Origin: Rossellomorea sp. BNER
Lineage (GTDB): Bacteria > Bacillota > Bacilli > Bacillales > Bacillaceae_B
DNA: 64,000 nucleotides
Assembly (NCBI GenBank): GCA_024213275.1
Contig: JANAVG010000015.1
Location: 62,001-126,000 of the forward strand
Direction of reading: 5' to 3'
A program made the translations under genes and the position numbers. The notes beneath the pieces were generated by a model, which was not told the DNA's origin, ran no database searches, and saw only the letters and a list, made by a program, of their open reading frames with translations. Positions 33,642-41,607 of this stretch are shown piece after piece. Numbering within the stretch: position 1 is the first letter of the stretch; each line of letters begins with the position of its first letter.

Positions 33642-34943
33642 ATGTTCAAATTGAAAGAGAACGGTACAAATCCTAAAACTGAAATTATAGCAGGTATAAC
33701 GACCTTTTTAACAATGGTTTATATCGTCATTGTCAATCCTGTGATTTTAGCTGATGCGGGTGTACCTTTTGATCAAGTATTTCTTGCCACCATCATTTCA
33801 GCCGTTATTGGAACTCTTTGGATGGCACTATTCGCTAATTATCCAATTGCTATCGCACCAGGGATGGGGTTAAACGCCTATTTTACTTATTCTGTAGTTG
33901 GGGGTAATGATGATATCACCTACCAAACAGCTTTCGCAGCTGTTTTTATTGCAGGAATTATTTTTATTCTATTATCTTTAACACCTTTTCGAAAAAAATT
34001 AATTGAGGCAATTCCTGAAAACCTTAAGCATGGAATTACAGCAGGAATTGGTTTATTTATAGCTTTTATTGGATTGCGTCTTACAGGAATCGTAGCCGCT
34101 CATCCTACAAATCTTGTTACACTAGGCGACTTACATGATCCCGGTGTACTTCTTGCCCTTTTCGGTTTAGCTGTAACACTAGTATTGATGGTATTAAACG
34201 TGAATGGCGCTTTATTTATTGGAATGGTTTTGACGGGTTTCCTTGCCTTCTTTACAGGGCAGCTTTCCTTTAATGAAGGTTTCCTGTCTTTTCCATCCCT
34301 TTCAGAAGGCTTAATTGTCTTTAACCCCATTACTGCATTAGGAGATGTTATTCAACACGGTTTATATGCCGTTGTCTTCTCCTTCCTACTTGTTACGATC
34401 TTTGATACGACTGGTACTATGATTGGTGTCGCCCAACAAGCAGGTCTCATGAAAGGGAACACTTTACCAAGAGCAAAAGAAGCTCTTCTTGCTGATTCCG
34501 TTGCTACAACGGTAGGAGCGATGTTTGGGACAAGTCCAACATCTGCCTATATAGAATCTTCATCAGGCGTTGCAGCAGGTGGTCGTACGGGGTTAACAAC
34601 ATTAACGGTTTCGGTGCTATTTATCGTTGCTGCATTCTTTGGACCATTGGTGAGTGCTGTATCTGGATTATCTGCGATTACAGCCCCCGCCCTTATCATT
34701 GTAGGCAGCTTAATGATGGGAAGTATTTCTGCTATTAAGTGGAATCAGATTGATGAAGCGTTCCCAGCGTTCCTGATCATTTTAAGTATGCCGCTAACAT
34801 CAAGTATCGCAACAGGTATTGCCCTTGGATTTATCTCTTATCCACTTTTAAAAGTAGTAAAGGGAGAAGCAAAGAAAGTCCATCCATTGTTATATATTTT
34901 TGCTGTACTATTCCTTTATCAGTTGGCATTTCTGCCTCATTAA
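33642..34943 (+). CDS. AzgA/PbuG-type purine permease (NCS2)
   Basis: A 433-residue nucleobase transporter with about 12-14 helices, importing hypoxanthine, guanine or adenine. TEIIAGITTFLTMVYIVIVN is the family N-terminus; GMGLNAYFTYSVV and the TIFDTTGTMIGVAQQAGLM segment (acidic substrate-binding region) are diagnostic for AzgA-like proteins, as is FGTSPTSAYIESSSGVAAGG. The open frame extends to 33606, but TTTTGGAGG sits eight bases before ATG 33642. A possible PurR box pair is upstream. No purine riboswitch aptamer is visible in the leader. Confidence 0.9.
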   Translation: MFKLKENGTNPKTEIIAGITTFLTMVYIVIVNPVILADAGVPFDQVFLATIISAVIGTLWMALFANYPIAIAPGMGLNAYFTYSVVGGNDDITYQTAFAAVFIAGIIFILLSLTPFRKKLIEAIPENLKHGITAGIGLFIAFIGLRLTGIVAAHPTNLVTLGDLHDPGVLLALFGLAVTLVLMVLNVNGALFIGMVLTGFLAFFTGQLSFNEGFLSFPSLSEGLIVFNPITALGDVIQHGLYAVVFSFLLVTIFDTTGTMIGVAQQAGLMKGNTLPRAKEALLADSVATTVGAMFGTSPTSAYIESSSGVAAGGRTGLTTLTVSVLFIVAAFFGPLVSAVSGLSAITAPALIIVGSLMMGSISAIKWNQIDEAFPAFLIILSMPLTSSIATGIALGFISYPLLKVVKGEAKKVHPLLYIFAVLFLYQLAFLPH

Positions 34944-34961
34944 ATTGACAAGTAACCTAAC

Positions 34962-34989
34962 CCGCCCGGAATTATTGGGCGGTTTTTTT
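34962..34989 (+). terminator. Terminator of the purine permease gene
   Basis: CCGCCC and GGGCGG pair around GGAATTATT, followed by seven T residues. Confidence 0.85.
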
Positions 34990-35142
34990 ATGAGCCTTAG
35001 AGAACTGTTTTTTCCATAAATATAAGTTCCTATTTTATTCCTCCTGCCCTTCCTTAAAATTATCTGCCTATATCAGACACGCACCACTCCATTCTCCTCT
35101 CATAGAATAGTACGAGAATACAGAAAGAGGAGGGTATTTGCC

Positions 35143-35553
35143 ATGTATGACCAACGACAAACCTTTAATTTCCCATTCCCGCCTAGTGGAGGAAATCAAG
35201 GGTTTCCAGGATTCCCGAGCTTTCCGGGTGGAGGAGGAGACAACCAAGGATTCCCAAGCTTCCCACCACCGGGACAATCTGGAGGAGGGTCAAATCAGGG
35301 ACCACCAGGACCACCACCATCCTTTGAACCTTCGCTTTCCGCACAAGGACCCAGTACATTTGCCGTAGACCCTGGAGCTATTCAAGGTTGCTTATTCCGC
35401 TTCACGTATATCTGGTTAAGAGGAAGAGAGTCTTTTTGGTTTTTTCCAATCTTTGTAGGAAGACGCTCCATTGCAGGATGGAGATGGATAGGTTTTAGGT
35501 GGGTATATTTCGGTGTAGACTTAAATCGAATCCAATCCTTCCAATGTTTTTAG
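35143..35553 (+). CDS. Gly/Pro/Phe-rich protein, probably spore surface
   Basis: A 136-residue protein in two parts. Residues 1-70 are low-complexity, with FPFPPSGGNQGFPGFPSFPG and related repeats of GFPxFP and GGG, like coat or exosporium proteins. Residues 78-136 form a compact aromatic domain with two cysteines near its ends (GCLFRFTYIWLRGRESFWFF, then GWRWIGFRWVYFGVDLNRIQ and SFQC). I cannot name a family with certainty. AAAGAGGAGGG precedes ATG. The next gene starts 11 bases after the stop, and a CotF-like gene follows, so a spore role is inferred from context. Confidence 0.65.
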   Translation: MYDQRQTFNFPFPPSGGNQGFPGFPSFPGGGGDNQGFPSFPPPGQSGGGSNQGPPGPPPSFEPSLSAQGPSTFAVDPGAIQGCLFRFTYIWLRGRESFWFFPIFVGRRSIAGWRWIGFRWVYFGVDLNRIQSFQCF

Positions 35554-35563
35554 GTGATCCATA

Positions 35564-36226
35564 ATGTATCGTTCAATGTATGAAATAAGGGATAACTCTA
35601 AAACGTCAAGAGGAACCATTAAAGTAAGTGGAGAACATACTTTATTTATTGACCCAAACCAAGCGACTGCCACGCTTGGGGTTGTAACAAATGATAAAGA
35701 ATTATCGATAGCCCAACAACAAAACAATCTAATTTCAAGCAGACTGCTATTATGTTTAAAAAATAGTGGAATCTCTGAAAAAGATATTCAAACGATTACC
35801 TACCAGGTCTTTCCTCAATACAGATATGAAGATGGTCAACAGATTTTAACTGGGTATGAGGTCAGACAAATCTTCCAGATTACCATTAAGGACATAAATA
35901 AAGTAGGAATGATTATCGATGAAGCTCTTAAATGTGGAGCTAATGTTGTTGAGAGCATCCAATTTGTCCACTCAGACCCTGGCTATTATTATCAAAATGC
36001 TCTTTCAACTGCTTATAAAAAAGCATTCGAGAAAGCAAAAACTTTATCAAATGTTTCTGGTCAGAACATAAATCCACAACCAAAGATGATCAATGAACAG
36101 CAAATGAATTTGCCTATTCCTTATGCAAATGTTCAATTACTCAAAGCTGCCGACCAAGGGGCACCTGTTCAACCCGGTCAAATTGCCGTTAGAGCCGCTG
36201 TTTCAGTTGAATTTCACACATATTAA
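35564..36226 (+). CDS. SIMPL-domain (DUF541) protein, cytosolic form
   Basis: A 220-residue protein with one SIMPL/BP26 (DUF541) domain: GTIKVSGEHTLFIDPNQATA, LGVVTNDKELSIAQQQNN, GISEKDIQTITYQVFPQY and ALSTAYKKAFEKAKTLS. Most family members are secreted, but no signal peptide is present here. Family function is not established beyond self-assembly of BP26 into channel-like oligomers. Its ATG follows TTAGGTGAT, which overlaps the end of the preceding gene (11-base gap), so the two are co-transcribed and perhaps function in the spore envelope. Confidence 0.78.
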   Translation: MYRSMYEIRDNSKTSRGTIKVSGEHTLFIDPNQATATLGVVTNDKELSIAQQQNNLISSRLLLCLKNSGISEKDIQTITYQVFPQYRYEDGQQILTGYEVRQIFQITIKDINKVGMIIDEALKCGANVVESIQFVHSDPGYYYQNALSTAYKKAFEKAKTLSNVSGQNINPQPKMINEQQMNLPIPYANVQLLKAADQGAPVQPGQIAVRAAVSVEFHTY

Positions 36227-36227
36227 G

Positions 36228-36411
36228 AAAAGCGGAAGCGCCTCATTGGAGGATGAAAGGCTAAATTCGCCACGTCCTGTGGCAACGCCTTTCTGACCCA
36301 CATCCTGTGGGCCTCTGACAAGCATAAGACGAGCCACATAGAAAGGGTGACTTTTCCCTTTCTATGTGGCTTGGCTTATGACTCGAAGGCCTAGGCGCTG
36401 GAGCTGGACAT
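36228..36411. repeat. Intergenic repeat family A, best-preserved copy
   Basis: Begins AAAGCGGAAGCGCC and ends GGCGCTGGAGCTGGACA, so the ends are complementary (GCGCC/GGCGC). Internal blocks: GGATGAAAGGCTAAATTCGC, a doubled CCTGTGG, and a long hairpin CCACATAGAAAGGG...CCCTTTCTATGTGG. The 60-codon antisense frame inside is not a gene. Confidence 0.85.
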
Positions 36412-36519
36412 AGAAATCTCCTTTTATTCCTAAACACTCCCAAATTTGAACTTTTTCATGTATAGATTCTTTTTCCTAATCCACACTAGTAGATGGACTA
36501 AGATTAGGAGGAAATGAAA

Positions 36520-37140
36520 ATGGACATGAATCAAAGTCAATTTAATGGACAGCAGCCACAATCTCAAAATCCACCACAAATGAACCATGGTGGTCATGAA
36601 CTATTCGATTTGCATGAAGACTTATCCGGGCTCATTGGTGTTCTGGATCAGTACTTAATGATGAAACAGTTTATTAAAGACCCTGAGCTTTCCGGAATAT
36701 TAGATAGACAATATCATTTCATTGCAGACAACTATAATATTATCGTTGATTGCTTTACAACGGGTAAAGATCCAATGAAACCAACAGACAGTTATAAAAT
36801 GACACAAAGTAATACTGTTACATACGGATTAAAGCCCTCCCAGCCGAAAAAGCCTGCTGCAAGCCTTCAAGAGCTGAATGATGATAAAGTCTCTGGACAA
36901 ATGCTCGGTTCAATTAAGAGTTGTGCATCCCTATTAACGATGACCGCTCTAGAAGTAACGAATCCTGTTGTTAGAAGAGTTATTGCCGATAGTGTTCCTA
37001 ATTTTATTGAAATGGCCTATGAGTTATTCTTTTACCGGAACAAGCATGGATATTATCAAGTTCCAAGGCTGAATCCACAAGATATGCAAATGATGGTCAG
37101 TGGATTCGGAAAGACTACTCAATCTTATCCGCTTCAGTAA
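36520..37140 (+). CDS. CotF-like spore coat protein
   Basis: A 206-residue protein with a CotF domain (ELFDLHEDLSGLIGVLDQYL, then LGSIKSCASLLTMTALEVTN and NFIEMAYELFFYRNKHGYYQ). The N-terminal 25 residues are Gln/Asn/Pro-rich (FNGQQPQSQNPPQMNHGG), as in several coat proteins. ATG at 36514 is in frame, but AGGAGG sits eight bases before ATG 36520, which is preferred. B. subtilis CotF is processed into two polypeptides; no cleavage site is obvious here. The two preceding genes probably belong to the same spore theme. Confidence 0.82.
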   Translation: MDMNQSQFNGQQPQSQNPPQMNHGGHELFDLHEDLSGLIGVLDQYLMMKQFIKDPELSGILDRQYHFIADNYNIIVDCFTTGKDPMKPTDSYKMTQSNTVTYGLKPSQPKKPAASLQELNDDKVSGQMLGSIKSCASLLTMTALEVTNPVVRRVIADSVPNFIEMAYELFFYRNKHGYYQVPRLNPQDMQMMVSGFGKTTQSYPLQ

Positions 37141-37150
37141 AAATCATGAG

Positions 37151-37187
37151 CTGTCCCAAATGTGGTTCTAATCTACATTTGGGACAG
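37151..37187 (+). terminator. Hairpin after the CotF-like gene
   Basis: CTGTCCCAAATGT and ACATTTGGGACAG form a perfect 13-bp stem, but the T-run is weak. The CTGTCCCAA word is shared with repeat family C. Confidence 0.65.
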
Positions 37188-37202
37188 GCCCTGTAACAAT
37201 TT

Positions 37203-37385
37203 TGATGTTCGTGCGATTATGGTGAATTCTCGTGCGTAAATTTCATTTTTCGTGCAATTGATGGCCACTCTCGTGCATTAATTTTACTGGTTCGTACAAT
37301 TAATGAAATTCTCGTGCATAAACTTTATTTTCATAAATTTGATTGGCATTATCTTGCATAAATTTTATTATTCAAGCATGTAATT
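37203..37385. repeat. Degenerate tandem repeat with TCGTGC every 20-21 bp
   Basis: TTCGTGC, TCGTGCG, CGTGCAA, TCGTGCA, TTCGTAC and TCGTGCA recur at about 20-bp steps from 37207 to 37320. More diverged units (CTTGCATAAATTT, CAAGCATGTAA) follow. Alternate units read AATTGATGG and ATAAATTTTATT, so the higher-order period is about 40 bp. It fills the gap before the proC-like gene. Confidence 0.75.
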
Positions 37386-37431
37386 TCCTACAATGAAGAT
37401 AAACACTTCTATTCTATTTATTAATATCAGA

Positions 37432-38241
37432 TTACTCCCGTCCTAATTTCACTGATTTCCTCGTACATTCCTCCATAGCTTTTAAAATCGCTCCACGAAA
37501 TTGATTTTTTTCTAATGTAGCTACTGCTTCAATTGTCGCTCCACCAGGAGAGCAAACTTGGTCCTTTAATTCACCAGGGTGTTTACCTGTATCTATCACC
37601 ATCTTCGCTGCCCCTAATAAGCTTTGGGCTGCCATTTGATAAGCTTTGTCCCTTGGAATTCCATCTTTGACGGCCCCATCCGCTAATGCTTCAATAAACA
37701 TAAAAGCGTACGCAGGGGATGAACCGCTCACTGCTGGAATCGCGTCCATCAATCTCTCCTCAATCTCTTCTGATTTTCCGAAGCTTTCCAACAAGGATGT
37801 CATAACTGCTTTTTCTTCTGAATCGATCTTATGATTCATACAAAATGCGGTCATTCCCTCTCTTACTAGTGATGGTGTGTTTGGCATCGTTCTCACCACT
37901 TTTAACGGAAACTGAAATTGTTCTTCTATCCAGTCCATGGTGATACCCGCTGCAATCGTTACGACGATCACTTCTTTTTTAACATGTTCACGAATTTCTT
38001 CTATCACTGCCGCATACTGATCCGGTTTAATCGATAAAAACAGAATATCCGCTTCCTTTGCAACGAGAATATTTTCTGTTGTCATTTTTATATCAAAAGT
38101 TCCTCTCACCAGTTCAAGTGTTTTTATCGATTTCGCACTACCAATTATCGAGTCCTCTGGAAAAAGCCCAGATTGGACGATCCCTCCGATAATGGCCTGA
38201 GCCATATTTCCACAACCTATAAATCCTATTTTACGATTCAA
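37432..38241 (-). CDS. proI: Pyrroline-5-carboxylate reductase
   Basis: A 269-residue enzyme for the last step of proline synthesis, reducing pyrroline-5-carboxylate with NAD(P)H. IGFIGCGNMAQAIIGGIVQS is the nucleotide-binding start; VVRTMPNTPSLVREGMTAFC and SGSSPAYAFMFIEALADGAV are the substrate-binding and dimer segments; CSPGGATIEAVATLEKNQFR is the C-terminal signature. Translation starts with TTG at 38241 after AAAGGGTG. Bacillus has several paralogues (ProG, ProH, ProI); assignment to ProI is by general resemblance only. No other proline gene adjoins it. Confidence 0.9.
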   Translation of the reverse strand: MNRKIGFIGCGNMAQAIIGGIVQSGLFPEDSIIGSAKSIKTLELVRGTFDIKMTTENILVAKEADILFLSIKPDQYAAVIEEIREHVKKEVIVVTIAAGITMDWIEEQFQFPLKVVRTMPNTPSLVREGMTAFCMNHKIDSEEKAVMTSLLESFGKSEEIEERLMDAIPAVSGSSPAYAFMFIEALADGAVKDGIPRDKAYQMAAQSLLGAAKMVIDTGKHPGELKDQVCSPGGATIEAVATLEKNQFRGAILKAMEECTRKSVKLGRE

Positions 38242-38293
38242 CTAAAACACCCTTTATAATAAGTTTTGTCTACATCAGTTTACCAAATGAAAT

Positions 38294-38344
38294 AAGATTA
38301 CCCTAAATGTTCATCCTAAAACTAGAGAACGTTAGGGTAATCTT
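38294..38344 (-). terminator. Terminator of the APH-fold kinase gene
   Basis: AAGATTACCCTAA and TTAGGGTAATCTT form a 13-bp stem extended by TGTTC/GAAC, between the APH-like and proI genes. Confidence 0.8.
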
Positions 38345-38348
38345 ACTA

Positions 38349-39380
38349 TTAATTGTGTCTTTCTAGACTCAATAAATTGATGATTCGTTGATAATCAAGC
38401 TCTACGATCGGTTCTTTCCTTACCAATCTATCACGTATCTGCGATAGGAGTTTGCCTTCTTCTTCTGATAAATTCTCAATATCCCATTTTTTATGAAATA
38501 CACTGTATAGAGTCAGATCCCTTAATTCCATAAACAAAGAAATCTTTTTTATCCATGGTTCATCGATAGAATTTTCTTGTAAGTATCCCTTTAAAAAGTT
38601 AGTCAGGAATTCTTCACCAAAACGGGTTCGAGTCTCTAAATCTTCTTCTCTAAACTTCCACCATATAGAATAATATAATGGGATGGCGATATCACTTATA
38701 AAATAATGGTATGCACTGTCATCAAAGTCAAATACATAGATTTCTCCTTCATGATAAAAGAAATTTCCCGGATGTATATCAGAATGAATCAATCCAAAAG
38801 AATCCTTCGTTTCTTCTAGCCCTTTTATGGAGTTTATTATTTCATATCCACGATCTATAATTTCCTGGTCATTTTCGGAAGATAAATAGTGCTGAAAATT
38901 AAAAAGCTCTTCCTCCTCCCATCGCTCTCTTCTCGAACCCTTCGCTTTATACTCTTTTGTAACCTTATGCATATGCCCTATTGTTTTTCCCCATTTTTCA
39001 AAAAGAGTTGGCCCAAACAAATCTTCTTTTGCCCGAACTGGACGACCAGGAGCTTTTTCAAAAAGGCAAGCAAAAAAGGACGAATTTCCAACAGAAATCC
39101 CTTCCACAAGTAGTTGATTATTCGAATGCTTCACTAATGACACGTTAACACCTTTTGAATGGAGGAAATTCACCCAATTTAGCTCCGCTTCTACTTGACT
39201 TTTTTCTCTGTGTGAAGAGTGAGTTAATCTTAATATGTATGGGGTTCCATCTTTGGTGACTTGATACACATAGTTTTCAAAATCCCCAAGCTTTTTCGAT
39301 TCCTTTATACTTACGCTAAAACGATCAGCAGCTTCCTTCAATACTTCTTCATTAAATAAATTGGCTACCCATTTCTCCAT
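38349..39380 (-). CDS. Aminoglycoside phosphotransferase-fold kinase
   Basis: A 343-residue APH/choline-kinase-fold protein. The Brenner catalytic motif is LIHSDIHPGNFFYHEG (near 196-211), with metal-binding YVFDFDDSAYHY just after. An N-terminal small lobe has KLGDFENYVYQVTKDGTPYI and LRLTHSSHREKSQVEAELNW. The closest general group is the YerI/homoserine-kinase-like family, not a proven antibiotic-resistance enzyme. The substrate is unknown. The binding site AGGGGTGCAGCC before ATG is moderate. Monocistronic, ending at the 38294 hairpin. Confidence 0.82.
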   Translation of the reverse strand: MEKWVANLFNEEVLKEAADRFSVSIKESKKLGDFENYVYQVTKDGTPYILRLTHSSHREKSQVEAELNWVNFLHSKGVNVSLVKHSNNQLLVEGISVGNSSFFACLFEKAPGRPVRAKEDLFGPTLFEKWGKTIGHMHKVTKEYKAKGSRRERWEEEELFNFQHYLSSENDQEIIDRGYEIINSIKGLEETKDSFGLIHSDIHPGNFFYHEGEIYVFDFDDSAYHYFISDIAIPLYYSIWWKFREEDLETRTRFGEEFLTNFLKGYLQENSIDEPWIKKISLFMELRDLTLYSVFHKKWDIENLSEEEGKLLSQIRDRLVRKEPIVELDYQRIINLLSLERHN

Positions 39381-39530
39381 GGCTGCACCCCTATTTTAAA
39401 GGATTTTTAGTAGTAAAATTCAAAAATGATTTTTAAAGCTCACCTTTAATTATACAGAATTTTCTGTAATTCCAGCAATCTTTTTGTACGGATATTCTGT
39501 CCTAATCTAATCAGACAGCTCATCCAAAAT

Positions 39531-39567
39531 AAAAAGTCAGGAACAACAATAGTCGTCCCTGACTTTT
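39531..39567 (-). terminator. Terminator of yhbH
   Basis: AAAAAGTCAGG and CCTGACTTTTT pair around a 15-nt loop. Confidence 0.85.
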
Positions 39568-39577
39568 TCAAATCTCT

Positions 39578-40744
39578 TTAAGCGTATGCTCTTTCTTCTT
39601 CTTTCTTAAAGAAGCTTCTCATGGCATGAAACACATCAGCTTTTTGTTTTAAAATGAAATAACGGAAATCTTCATTGTGGATATTTTTGTAGGCACTCAT
39701 TAGAGTTGAATGACGATTGTATTGATTAACCTCTCCATACCCAAAAATATTAGATACCTTCATGATTTCTTCAACGAGTTTCACACATCGGACATTATCG
39801 GAAGTTAAGTTATCTCCATCTGAAAAATGGAATGGATAGATATTAAATCGACTTGGGTGATACTTATCTTCAATAAGCTCCAATGCTTTTCGATAGGCTG
39901 ACGAACAAATGGTTCCACCGCTTTCACCTTTTGAAAAGAAATGTTCTTCTGATACTACTTTGGCTTCTGTGTGATGGGCAATAAACTCAATTTCAACCGT
40001 TTCATATTTTGTTCTTAAAAATCTTGTCATCCAAAAGAAGAAGCTGCGAGCCATATATTTTTCCCAAACCCCCATCGATCCACTTGTATCCATCATAGCG
40101 AGAACGACTGCTTTTGATTCTGGCTTCATTACTTCGTTCCATGTTCGGAATTTCAAATCCTCGGTGACGATTGGATGAAATTTCGGCTTCCCATTCATTG
40201 CATTCCTCTTGTACGCTGTAAGCATGGTTTTCTTTTTGTCAATATTTCCCATTAATCCTGTTTTACGAATATCGTTAAATTCAATGTGCTCAACGGTTTG
40301 AACATCTTGCTCTTTTCTTTTAAGGTTCGGCAATTCTAATTGACTGAATAAGGCTTCTTCAATCTCCATCATGGAAACTTCGGCTTCATAATAATCTTCT
40401 CCAGCTTGATCTCCTGCTCCTTGACCTTTACCTGGACCTTTTTGCTGAGAGCCATCTCTGGCTACGACATCCCCAACTTGACTTTCTCCATCCCCTTGCC
40501 CAACGTGTTTGTTTTTATCATAATTGTAACGAATCTTATACTCATCTAACGAACGAATTGGTATTTTTACAACTTCACGACCGTTGGACATGACAATGTT
40601 TTCCTCGGTAATTAAATCAGGTAAGTTATTCTTAATTGCATCTTGTACCTTTTCTTGATGTCGTTGTTGATCATCATGACCTTTACGATGGAGGGACCAG
40701 TCTTCCTGCGAAATTACAAACTGATGGTTATCCTTTTGGCTCAT
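39578..40744 (-). CDS. yhbH: YhbH sporulation protein (VWA domain, UPF0229)
   Basis: A 388-residue UPF0229 protein (B. subtilis YhbH 392), a partner of PrkA and SpoVR in a conserved three-gene set. The C-terminal half is a von Willebrand A fold with MIDAS sequence [20 protein letters not shown]; the central region is [20 protein letters not shown] and [15 protein letters not shown] low-complexity linker of Gly/Gln ([18 protein letters not shown]) follows the first 120 residues. The frame extends to 40813, but ATG 40744 has CAAGGAGGG eight bases upstream. In E. coli the YeaH homologue responds to nitrogen starvation. Confidence 0.93.
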   Translation of the reverse strand: MSQKDNHQFVISQEDWSLHRKGHDDQQRHQEKVQDAIKNNLPDLITEENIVMSNGREVVKIPIRSLDEYKIRYNYDKNKHVGQGDGESQVGDVVARDGSQQKGPGKGQGAGDQAGEDYYEAEVSMMEIEEALFSQLELPNLKRKEQDVQTVEHIEFNDIRKTGLMGNIDKKKTMLTAYKRNAMNGKPKFHPIVTEDLKFRTWNEVMKPESKAVVLAMMDTSGSMGVWEKYMARSFFFWMTRFLRTKYETVEIEFIAHHTEAKVVSEEHFFSKGESGGTICSSAYRKALELIEDKYHPSRFNIYPFHFSDGDNLTSDNVRCVKLVEEIMKVSNIFGYGEVNQYNRHSTLMSAYKNIHNEDFRYFILKQKADVFHAMRSFFKKEEERAYA

Positions 40745-41049
40745 TATTTTCCCTCCTTGGAAAATTTTTTTCACACTTCTTGCCTCATAAGCATACAATA
40801 TCTCGAGTGTCAAAATGACAAATATCCAATAGGTTATAAGATTCTTGATTACTCTATCCTATGCAAAAATATTAATAAATTTACAAATAATTTAGGTAAT
40901 TCAACGTTTTTCCGCTCTATAGACAAGCCTATTTTATTTTCTAATGAAATTCTGACATGTAATGATACATATTATAAAAAATCGTATTTTATGAGTAAAA
41001 AAAGTCGCCCTTAGACGACTCTCTGTGAAAAACGAAGGTTCTTTTTAAG
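40745..41049. other. Spacer upstream of yhbH
   Basis: About 300 AT-rich bases holding the yhbH promoter region. I see no second gene. Open frames running antisense (40643-41014) lack binding sites and overlap yhbH. Confidence 0.5.
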
Positions 41050-41075
41050 AAAAAAAAATCAGGTTGCCCTGATTA
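41050..41075 (-). terminator. Terminator of the first small paralogue
   Basis: ATCAGG-GCAA-CCTGAT followed by eight T residues on the minus strand, overlapping the stop codon. Confidence 0.75.
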
Positions 41076-41240
41076 GTCTTCATCATACTGCGCCGGATCG
41101 GATACGCGGTTAATGCTCTTTAATTCACCACTTGATCTTAGCTTCTCCATTTGTTTTCCAAGCAGAATTAACTCTTCCATATTTGAAGCCATGCTTCCAT
41201 TGAAAGGTTCTGATTCATTGTTAACTGGCTTGGTGGACAT
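41073..41240 (-). CDS. Small acidic protein, paralogue 2 (55 aa), between prkA and yhbH
   Basis: ATG 41240-41238 with AGAAGGTG eight bases upstream opens a 55-codon frame. The core NGSMASNMEELILLGKQMEK followed by LRSSGEL closely matches NGSMAPNMEDMENLGKQMEN followed by LRTNEEL of the neighbouring gene, and both end in an (A/V)QY(D/R) motif followed by acidic or basic residues. The proteins are soluble, short and probably helical in the middle. I know no named family. They are on the same strand as prkA and yhbH and lie between them, so a sporulation-time role is the natural guess. Confidence 0.72.
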   Translation of the reverse strand: MSTKPVNNESEPFNGSMASNMEELILLGKQMEKLRSSGELKSINRVSDPAQYDED

Positions 41241-41328
41241 GAATGCACCTTCTTTCTGAAAGTGACGTCGTATCCGGCAATTCTTTTTACTTCACTATAC
41301 TATATTCTGATTTTTCTGTCATTATTAC

Positions 41329-41508
41329 TTATTTGTCCTCTTTTCGATATTGGACAGGATCTGGCTGTTTATGATCTTCTTCCAATTCCTCATTTGTTCT
41401 TAAGTTTTCCATTTGTTTACCTAAGTTCTCCATATCCTCCATGTTTGGGGCCATGGATCCGTTATCAGGTACAAAACTTTTGTCTAATTCTTTCGCTTTC
41501 TTTGACAT
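41329..41508 (-). CDS. Small acidic protein, paralogue 1 (59 aa), between prkA and yhbH
   Basis: ATG 41508-41506 behind GAGGTGG starts a 59-codon frame: MSKKAKELDKSFVPDNGSMA then PNMEDMENLGKQMENLRTNE and ELEEDHKQPDPVQYRKEDK. The charge-rich ends flank a conserved helical core shared with the 41073-41240 gene. No cysteine, membrane segment or signal peptide is present. It begins 62 bases after the prkA terminator hairpin. Two independent paralogues with conserved cores and good binding sites argue strongly for translation. Function unknown; small spore proteins or adaptor peptides are possibilities. Confidence 0.75.
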   Translation of the reverse strand: MSKKAKELDKSFVPDNGSMAPNMEDMENLGKQMENLRTNEELEEDHKQPDPVQYRKEDK

Positions 41509-41569
41509 GTAACCACCTCGAGCATACTTTTCCCTTTAAATCAATTAATTATTTAAACACTGGGGAGAC

Positions 41570-41603
41570 AAAAATACTGCCCCTTAATCGGAGCAGTATT
41601 TTT
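41570..41603 (-). terminator. Terminator of prkA
   Basis: AAAAATACTGC and GCAGTATTTTT form a perfect 11-bp stem around CCCTTAATCGGA. Confidence 0.9.
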
Positions 41604-41607
41604 CCCA

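Noticed and set aside
35138..35368. 76-aa frame overlapping the Gly/Pro-rich gene
   Set aside because: It is the neighbouring reading frame of a low-complexity segment; the frame at 35143 has the binding site and a conserved-looking C-terminal domain.
36261..36443. 60-aa minus-strand open frame
   Set aside because: Contained in the family A repeat; peptide words match the rejected frames at 10049-10373, as expected for repeat-derived noise.
37203..37385. Possible CRISPR or origin iterons
   Set aside because: The unit is too short and too diverged for CRISPR, and no dnaA/repA-type gene or DnaA boxes are adjacent.
38349..39380. Aminoglycoside resistance gene
   Set aside because: The APH fold and HSDIHPGN motif are shared by many metabolic kinases, and nothing in the context (no mobile element, no resistance genes) supports antibiotic resistance.
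40790..40800. Sigma-E -10 like CATACAAT near yhbH
   Set aside because: It is on the plus strand, pointing away from yhbH, with no gene downstream and no matching -35 at the right distance.
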